In this document: positions 59,279-64,000 of the stretch, piece after piece | Position numbering within the stretch: position 1 is the stretch's first letter | Layout: each line of letters starts with the position of its first letter | Assembly: GCA_026393855.1 (NCBI GenBank) | Contig: JAPKZJ010000020.1 | Coordinates: 1 to 64,000, forward strand | From: Candidatus Aminicenantes bacterium | GTDB lineage: Bacteria; Acidobacteriota; Aminicenantia; Aminicenantales; UBA4085 | Length of the DNA stretch: 64,000 bases | Direction: 5' to 3' | Program-made: the position numbers and the translations under genes | Notes under the pieces: model-generated | Databases searched by the model: none | Told to the model about the DNA's origin: nothing | What the model saw: the letters and a program-made list of their open reading frames with translations, nothing else

Positions 59279-59682
59279 TCGTCGTCCTAGACACCAATGT
59301 CTTCATCTCTTCCTTCTTCGGAGGAAACCCGCGCCGGATCATCGATCTCTGGAAATCAGGCCGACTGACAATCGGCCTATCCCCCGCTATTTTAGAAGAG
59401 TACGTCGAAGTCCTCGGGCGATTGGGCTTAGCCAACGAACCCGAGCTCAAGGAAATCCTTGAGCTTCTCGCGGGTGGCGCCGGGATTCTTTTCACGGCTA
59501 ATCCCCCGGAGTTGAGGGTCGTGAAAGACGATCCCGACGACGACAAATTCATCGCCTGTGCCGCAGCCCTCAAAGCCGACATCGTCGTCACCGGGGACAA
59601 AGCCCTGCGCAAGGTCGGCTCGTTCGGCGGGATTCGGATCCTGACTCCCGCGGAGTTCCTGAAAGCAATAGATATCTACTAA
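59275..59682 (+). CDS. PIN-domain toxin (putative TA system ribonuclease)
   Basis: Protein of 135 aa of the PIN type often labelled putative toxin component (COG1569-like). The acidic active-site residues are visible: D6 in VVLDTNVFISS, Glu in SPAILEEYVEVL, and Asp residues in DDPDDDKFIACAAAL and IVVTGDKALR. Such proteins cut RNA with Mg or Mn. It is translated from an ATG overlapping the antitoxin stop. The pair is preceded by its own promoter and is followed by an unrelated gene, so it forms a two-gene module. Confidence 0.9.
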   Translation: MIVVLDTNVFISSFFGGNPRRIIDLWKSGRLTIGLSPAILEEYVEVLGRLGLANEPELKEILELLAGGAGILFTANPPELRVVKDDPDDDKFIACAAALKADIVVTGDKALRKVGSFGGIRILTPAEFLKAIDIY

Positions 59683-59778
59683 TCCTCATCGCCGTATTTT
59701 CGAGTCAGGATAAGAGCGCACCAGAGCCACTTCAAAAAAAAACAGCTGTGGCATAATCGTCTCCTATGAGAGGGGACC

Positions 59779-60900
59779 ATGAATAAAGCTTTCGTTCCGC
59801 TAATCGCCGGCGTTCTATTTTCGATGACTTCGCCGGCTCTACCCCAGACAATCGTCGAAAATCCGGCCAAGCCCGATAACCCGCGTGCCGGACGCGTCGT
59901 CAAGCTCGAAGAGGTCATGCGGATCGAGGACACGGGGAAAGATTTCTATATCAAAGCCGCTTACGGCCTGAAAGCGGCTCCCGACGGTTCGGTTTTCGTC
60001 CGGGACGGACAGGATCAGCTACTCCAATTCGATCCCCAAGGACGTTTCATCCGCAACCTTATGAAGAGGGGCCAAGGGCCTCGCGAGATGACCGGCATTT
60101 CGGATTTTCTCGTAACTGTAGACCAGATCATCCTTTTTGGAAATCCGCCCAAGCTCCTGGCCTTTGATCACTCCGGCAATTTCATCAATGAAATTGGCCT
60201 TCAATCGGTCGCTCGCGGCCCTATGAAGCTGATCCTCGCCTCGGGCAAGGGATTCTTCTTCTCTCGCAGCGGGCGCCCCGATCCGAAGGCCGGGTCGGGC
60301 TGGCAAGACATTCCTCAAGAAATCGTGAGCATCTCCTTAAACGGAGAGAAATCCGAAACCCTCGGAAGCTTCGCGACGCCGGCCCATGTCAATGTCATCC
60401 CTTCCGGCGGGATCAGCATGACCGGTTTTCTAAGCATGCTTTATGCGCCATTGGATGCTCATTCCATTGCTCTTTCTCACACCTCGGAGTACCTCGTTAA
60501 AGTATTTGATATTGAAGCTCGCGCCTGCCGAACAGCCTTCCGCCGGTCATACGAGCGGCAGCGACGGGAATCCACCGAAGCCGCGGGCGGCGTACGAGGT
60601 TCGGGGGTCACACTGATCGATCTTCCTCCCTTCTTGAACGACATCTCGCGAATCCATGCGATCGACGGTCGCATCTGGATTCAGACCTCGACGACGGATC
60701 CAAAGAAAGGCATCCTCTTCGACGTATTTACGACCGAAGGGAAGCTCATCGATCAGTTTTTTTTGAAATGGACGAACAGCGATATTAAGCCCAACGCCTC
60801 CGGAAAGGCCTTCGTCTTCTCCGGCGGCCATGTCTATTTCGACGACCGGACCGAGGACGACCTGGTCGTCATCCGCAAGTGTCGAATGATCGGGCTTTAA
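59779..60900 (+). CDS. Exported 6-bladed beta-propeller protein
   Basis: Protein of 373 aa. Signal peptide MNKAFVPLIAGVLFSMTSPALPQ. The body has NHL/6-bladed repeats: YGLKAAPDGSVFVRDGQDQL, LQFDPQGRFIRNLMKRGQGP, LLAFDHSGNFINEIGLQS and IHAIDGRIWIQTSTTD. GQGPREM and the layout match the 6-bladed beta-propeller family that is numerous in Bacteroidota and Aminicenantes-like genomes. AGGGGA is the SD. A CATAAT with an upstream TG (59749-59757) may be an extended -10. No partner gene is evident. Confidence 0.82.
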   Translation: MNKAFVPLIAGVLFSMTSPALPQTIVENPAKPDNPRAGRVVKLEEVMRIEDTGKDFYIKAAYGLKAAPDGSVFVRDGQDQLLQFDPQGRFIRNLMKRGQGPREMTGISDFLVTVDQIILFGNPPKLLAFDHSGNFINEIGLQSVARGPMKLILASGKGFFFSRSGRPDPKAGSGWQDIPQEIVSISLNGEKSETLGSFATPAHVNVIPSGGISMTGFLSMLYAPLDAHSIALSHTSEYLVKVFDIEARACRTAFRRSYERQRRESTEAAGGVRGSGVTLIDLPPFLNDISRIHAIDGRIWIQTSTTDPKKGILFDVFTTEGKLIDQFFLKWTNSDIKPNASGKAFVFSGGHVYFDDRTEDDLVVIRKCRMIGL

Positions 60901-60945
60901 GCATTAGGACAGCCGATCGGCCGACCACCGCAGGGCCTGGGTTTC

Positions 60946-60954
60946 TGATATAAT
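60946..60954 (+). promoter_or_regulatory. Extended -10 promoter of the small protein/nucleotidyltransferase pair
   Basis: TGATATAAT (60946-60954) has a perfect -10 with the extended TG but no -35 at 17 bp. It lies 24 bp before ATG 60979. Confidence 0.5.
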
Positions 60955-60978
60955 AGGAATAGGACTTCGTATCCAGTC

Positions 60979-61218
60979 ATGGTCAAAAATGCCGCCCTCC
61001 TTCGGAAATTCGAGCGGGGCTACGTCCGGGCGGAGAAGCCGAACCACCGGCAGGCCCTAAAAATCGCGGCCGCTCTACACACAGAATTCTCCTCTCTCGA
61101 AAGATGGTCCAGCCGTGATCCTCTGGACGGGATCGACGTTAAAATCCGTATCGCCAAAGCCGTCAATCATGTTCGAACGACTCCTCGGCAAAATCGCGGC
61201 CGCGCTCAACAAACATAA
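60979..61218 (+). CDS. Small partner protein of a nucleotidyltransferase
   Basis: Protein of 79 aa. Its core (KFERGYVRAEKPNHRQALKI, ALHTEFSSLERW, DPLDGIDVKIRIAKAVNHVR) matches a common but unnamed family of small proteins with the signature DPLEGIEVDIRIAKALN, usually encoded just before a nucleotidyltransferase. The last 50 bp overlap the next gene, so the tail after NHV is probably not conserved. A role as antitoxin or regulator of the transferase is inferred from pairing only. Confidence 0.7.
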   Translation: MVKNAALLRKFERGYVRAEKPNHRQALKIAAALHTEFSSLERWSSRDPLDGIDVKIRIAKAVNHVRTTPRQNRGRAQQT

Positions 61219-61732
61219 GATCCCCTATATGGTCATAGGGGGCCAAGCCGTACTTGTCTATGGGGAGCCCAGGGCGACGAAAGACATTGATGTCACCTTG
61301 GGCCTGGGAATCGAAGGCTTGCCCCGTCTTCTCGACGTCCTTAAAGCCGCGAAATTCCGCTGTCTTGTCCCCGATGTCGAAGACTTCGCCAAGAAAACGA
61401 TGGTCGTTCCCGCCCTTGATCCCACCTCAGGGATCCGGATCGACTTCATTCTTTCTTTCTCTGAATACGAGCGGACGGCCATCGGCCGCGCCCGCCGGAT
61501 TAAAGTCGGCCGCGCCTTCGTCAGCTTCGCGTCTTTGGAAGACCTGGTCGTCCACAAGATGGTTGCGGGACGGCCGAGGGATATAGAAGATATCGAATCC
61601 GTCCTCCTGAAGAATCCGCATTACGATGCGGCTTTCATACGCGAACGCCTTAAAGAGTTTGACATTGCGCTCGATTCGGATCTTTCCAGCCGGTTTAAAA
61701 TGATCGAAAACGGCCTCCGCGCTGCCCGTTAA
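61169..61732 (+). CDS. Nucleotidyltransferase (AbiEii/DUF6036-like)
   Basis: Protein of 187 aa from ATG 61169 (MFERLLGKIAAAL). The polymerase-beta-like core has IPYMVIGGQAVLVYGEPRAT, the catalytic pair in KDIDVTLG, and a third acidic residue in IRIDFILSFSEYE. LEDLVVHKMVAGRPRDIEDI is the usual helical end of the family. Proteins of this type act as toxins or modify tRNA ends in several systems, but its target cannot be stated. It is encoded with the small protein before it. The downstream reductase gene starts 73 bp later. Confidence 0.87.
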   Translation: MFERLLGKIAAALNKHKIPYMVIGGQAVLVYGEPRATKDIDVTLGLGIEGLPRLLDVLKAAKFRCLVPDVEDFAKKTMVVPALDPTSGIRIDFILSFSEYERTAIGRARRIKVGRAFVSFASLEDLVVHKMVAGRPRDIEDIESVLLKNPHYDAAFIRERLKEFDIALDSDLSSRFKMIENGLRAAR

Positions 61733-61805
61733 TGTCTTGTCAGGCAACACTTCAGCCTTTCATAGCGTATCTGATATTGTTTGTCTCATATTCAAGGAGA
61801 ACTGC

Positions 61806-63170
61806 ATGACCCGCTTCGCCGCTAAAAGCCCGAATCCCCGCTCGTCGCTGACCCGCCGCGGCTTCCTCGGCACCGCGCTCGGCGCGGTCCCCGCCGCCGC
61901 CCTGCTCGGGCAGGACGCCCGCCCGCAGGCGCCCGCGCAAGCCGCCGCCCCGTCCCGGATCAAGGAGTACCGGACTCTCGGCCGGACGGGTTTCAAGGTC
62001 TCGGACATCGCCTTCGGGGCCGGGCCTCTCAACAACGCCAACGTCCTGGCCGCGGCCCTCGACCGCGGCATGAACTACATCGACACGGCCGAGCACTATG
62101 TCAACGGCAATTCCGAGCGGGCCATCGGCCAGGCCCTCAAGGGCCGTGACCGGTCGAAAGTCTTCCTGACCACCAAGCTCAACATGGTCTACGACAAGCG
62201 CATTGACAAGGCCGCCCTCCGCGACCGCTTCATGAAATGCCTGGAGCGGCTGGGGACGGACTACGCCGACTGCCTGATGATCCACCTCTGCCCGCTGGCC
62301 CTGGTCAAGCACGAGCCTTACCACGAGCTGATCAAGGAGCTCAAGGCCGAAGGCAAGGCTCGCTTCTCCGGCCTCTCCAGCCACGGCGCGGATTATTCCT
62401 TGAGCGGCCGCATCGACGACCCTGTCGAGACCGTCATCATGGCCGCGGCCGAGGACGGGCGCTTCGACGTCGTCCTCTGCACGTACAACTACCTCAAGGA
62501 CGAAGCCGGCGACCGGATGCTCAAGGCCTGCGCCGCCAAGAACATGGGCGTGACGCTGATGAAGATGAACCCGGCCCTGACCAACGCCGAGGAGGCCGAG
62601 ATGCTGACCCGGCAGCGGGAGCGGTACAAATCCCAAGGCAAAGACCTGCCCGAGGCGCTGGTCAAGCTGGCCCAGGTCAGCGCCGAGCGAACGGCGGCCA
62701 CTGAGGCCTTCCTCAAGAAACACGGGCTGGCCGGCCCCGAGCAGTCCCGCGACGCCGCCCTGCGCTACTGCCTGAACCGGCCCGAGGTCCACTGCGTCTG
62801 CCCCAGCATCAACAGCTTCGAACAGCTGGACTCGTACATCGCCATCTCCGGGACCAAGTTCGAGGCCCGCGAGGCCGAGATGCTGGCCGACTGCCGCGAG
62901 ACGCTCGGCGGCACCACCTGCCGGATCGGCTGCGGCGAGTGCCAGCCCGCCTGCCCCAACGGCGTCCCGGTGGCGGCGATCATGCGCTACGACTACTACT
63001 TCCGGATCGTGCAGAGGGAAAAGGCGGCCATGACGGATTACGCGGCCCTGGCGGGCGTCGACGCGGCGGCGTGTGCGGCATGCACCGGCCCCTGCGAGGC
63101 CGCCTGCCCGCACGGCGTTCCGATCCAGGGCAAGCTCGTCCTGGCCCACGAACGCCTGACCCTGCCGTAA
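61806..63170 (+). CDS. Tat-exported aldo/keto reductase with C-terminal Fe-S cluster motifs
   Basis: Protein of 454 aa; AAGGAGA precedes ATG 61806. The Tat signal has the twin arginine in LTRRGFLGTALG, with AAALLG as hydrophobic core. The aldo/keto reductase barrel ~45-385 has the tetrad Asp and Tyr in NYIDTAEHYVNGNSE, Lys in FLTTKLNM and His in CLMIHLCP. The C-terminus carries two cysteine clusters, CRIGCGECQPACPNGV and CAACTGPCEAACPHGV, typical of 4Fe-4S binding. It probably reduces a carbonyl compound outside the cytoplasm using electrons passed through the clusters. The substrate is unknown. Confidence 0.93.
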   Translation: MTRFAAKSPNPRSSLTRRGFLGTALGAVPAAALLGQDARPQAPAQAAAPSRIKEYRTLGRTGFKVSDIAFGAGPLNNANVLAAALDRGMNYIDTAEHYVNGNSERAIGQALKGRDRSKVFLTTKLNMVYDKRIDKAALRDRFMKCLERLGTDYADCLMIHLCPLALVKHEPYHELIKELKAEGKARFSGLSSHGADYSLSGRIDDPVETVIMAAAEDGRFDVVLCTYNYLKDEAGDRMLKACAAKNMGVTLMKMNPALTNAEEAEMLTRQRERYKSQGKDLPEALVKLAQVSAERTAATEAFLKKHGLAGPEQSRDAALRYCLNRPEVHCVCPSINSFEQLDSYIAISGTKFEAREAEMLADCRETLGGTTCRIGCGECQPACPNGVPVAAIMRYDYYFRIVQREKAAMTDYAALAGVDAAACAACTGPCEAACPHGVPIQGKLVLAHERLTLP

Positions 63171-63181
63171 AGTGATCTCTT

Positions 63182-63362
63182 GTCGTCCCGAGGAGCGCCG
63201 AAGGCGTGACGTGGGGACCTCTCTTAAGAAGGATGAGGTTGCCACGTCGCCGCTATGCGGCTCCTCGCAATGACGGATTGATGCAGAGCGTCTCTCTTGC
63301 CACGTCCCTGCTCCGGCAGGTCCTCGCAACGACAATCACTCAGCCTGGGACTCGCAATGACA
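63182..63362. repeat. REP-like palindromic repeat cluster
   Basis: The arm 63182-63221 (starting GTCGTCCCGAGGAGCGCC) is an imperfect reverse complement of 63235-63274 (ending CGGCTCCTCGCAATGAC). A third, shorter copy of the second arm lies at 63298-63333 (TGCCACGTCC ... GGTCCTCGCAACGAC) and a last fragment at 63350-63362 (ACTCGCAATGACA). Such CTCGCAATGAC palindromes are spread over many bacterial genomes. It fills the 242-bp gap, which otherwise shows only an AGGA before the next start. Confidence 0.8.
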
Positions 63363-63412
63363 CTTTGTCACATGTATCATATGGAGGTTATTCGGATTCA
63401 GGACGAATCACG

Positions 63413-64000
63413 ATGCCTAGAAATCACTCCCGCCCGCGGGATGAGCGGCACTGCAAACGCAGCTTCCTTGTCGCTTGCCTCTCGCTCTCCGCACTTTGCG
63501 GGGCCGCAGCCGGGCAGAATCTCGATTTCCGCGGCCAGCTCTCGTTCTGGCTGGCCGGCCACGACCGCCCGGCCTCCGAGGGCGCGGCGGGGCTTCGCTA
63601 CATCCCCTCGTTCTCATTGAAAAAGGACCTCGGCCGCGGCTCGAGTCTGGATGCGGAAGTCTCGCTCAATACCTATGTTTCGCTGCAGGGTCCCACGTTT
63701 GCTTCCGCGGCGGGAAACGCCGGCCTCAAGCCCTATCGGGTCTGGGCCCGCTTCTCGACGGCCCGCTTCGAGGCCCGGATCGGTCTGCAGAAGATCAACT
63801 TCGGCTCGGCGCTTCTCCTGCGTCCGCTCATGTGGTTCGACCGCATCGACCCCAACGATCCCCTCCAGCTTACGGACGGCGTCTATGGCCTGCTTCTGAA
63901 ATACACTTTCAGCGGCGAGGCCAACGTCTGGCTGTGGGGCCTCACCGGCAACGACGAAACCAAGGGCTGGGAAGCGGTTCCTACTCGCCGCGGGCAACCC
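63413..64000 (+). CDS. Probable outer-membrane beta-barrel protein (C-terminus beyond window)
   Basis: The frame from ATG 63413 stays open for 196 codons to the right edge. A signal peptide follows a basic start (KRSFLVACLSLSALCGAAAG). The mature part alternates hydrophobic and polar residues in short strands ending in aromatic residues (LDFRGQLSFWLAG, AGLRYIPSFSLKKDLGRG, LDAEVSLNTYVSLQGP, RVWARFSTARFEARIGLQKI, VYGLLLKYTFSGEANVWLWG). This is typical of an outer-membrane barrel or alginate-export-like porin. AGGA lies 8 bp before the start. No closer family can be named from the visible part. Confidence 0.75.
   Translation, partial: MPRNHSRPRDERHCKRSFLVACLSLSALCGAAAGQNLDFRGQLSFWLAGHDRPASEGAAGLRYIPSFSLKKDLGRGSSLDAEVSLNTYVSLQGPTFASAAGNAGLKPYRVWARFSTARFEARIGLQKINFGSALLLRPLMWFDRIDPNDPLQLTDGVYGLLLKYTFSGEANVWLWGLTGNDETKGWEAVPTRRGQP

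Noticed and set aside
61752-63335. Minus-strand open frame of 527 codons opposite the aldo/keto reductase
   Set aside because: Gly/Ala/Val-rich shadow; it extends through the REP cluster, which argues against coding.
1-64000. tRNA, rRNA and riboswitch genes
   Set aside because: No cloverleaf-like segments with a TTCRA loop, conserved rRNA blocks or known aptamer cores were recognised on reading. A covariance-model scan could still find small RNAs.

Overview
This is about 64 kb of GC-rich DNA from a Gram-negative-type bacterium. The outer-membrane genes (two TolC-like channels, a TonB-dependent receptor, two RND pumps) show the envelope type. The abundance of WD40-like/PD40, YVTN, 6-bladed and BNR beta-propellers, plus a BACON-type module, resembles Acidobacteriota or Candidatus Aminicenantes. 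That assignment is an inference from gene content. No rRNA, tRNA, CRISPR array or transposase gene was seen.

Layout. 1-2604 (minus): a large secreted BNR-repeat protein cut by the left edge, followed by a remnant of its C-terminal module. 2976-9612 (plus): TetR regulator plus a tripartite RND efflux operon and a small membrane protein. 9739-31838 (minus): the most distinctive region, four tandem paralogous cassettes, each in the order membrane histidine kinase, OmpR/PhoB-type response regulator, exported TPR-beta-propeller protein. It also holds the tail of a lost further propeller gene, an AAA/DUF4143 ATPase and a LamG fusion. 32001-35829: a soluble PAS kinase, a REC-PAS-HD-GYP protein and a DUF4404 protein. 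36267-39073: a DUF1801 protein, a GH120-like beta-xylosidase and a small membrane-anchored protein. 39256-45664 (plus): TonB receptor, YfiR and a multi-kinase phosphorelay in one overlapping operon. 45787-48982: M28 peptidase, alanine racemase and HemW. 49160-54743: a second RND system. 54846-58934: YVTN propeller, threonine synthase and a phosphoglycerate-mutase-like probable homoserine kinase. 59030-61732: an RHH/PIN toxin-antitoxin pair, a 6-bladed propeller, and a small protein with a nucleotidyltransferase. 61806-64000: a Tat-exported aldo/keto reductase with Fe-S motifs, a REP-like cluster, and the start of a beta-barrel-like protein.

The main result concerns the four cassettes. Before each kinase gene and again before each propeller gene lies a block of short direct repeats, most spaced 11 bp apart (one helical turn). 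The repeat sequence differs between cassettes but matches between the two sites of one cassette. At six of the eight sites, and at a ninth orphan site (19980-20036), a -10-like hexamer lies 9-10 bp downstream of the repeat block with no good -35. This is the geometry of PhoB/OmpR-activated promoters. I infer that each response regulator activates both its own kinase-regulator operon and the adjacent exported propeller gene, making four insulated positive-feedback modules. Kinase sensor regions and propeller N-termini both carry TPR-like helices, so the propeller may be the periplasmic partner of its kinase. That functional link is a hypothesis.

Other non-coding structure: a diverged ~240 bp intergenic repeat in two copies 20 kb apart, a perfect 22-bp inverted repeat fused to a stop codon, a structured intergenic element, REP-like repeats, and G/C homopolymers inside translation-initiation regions.
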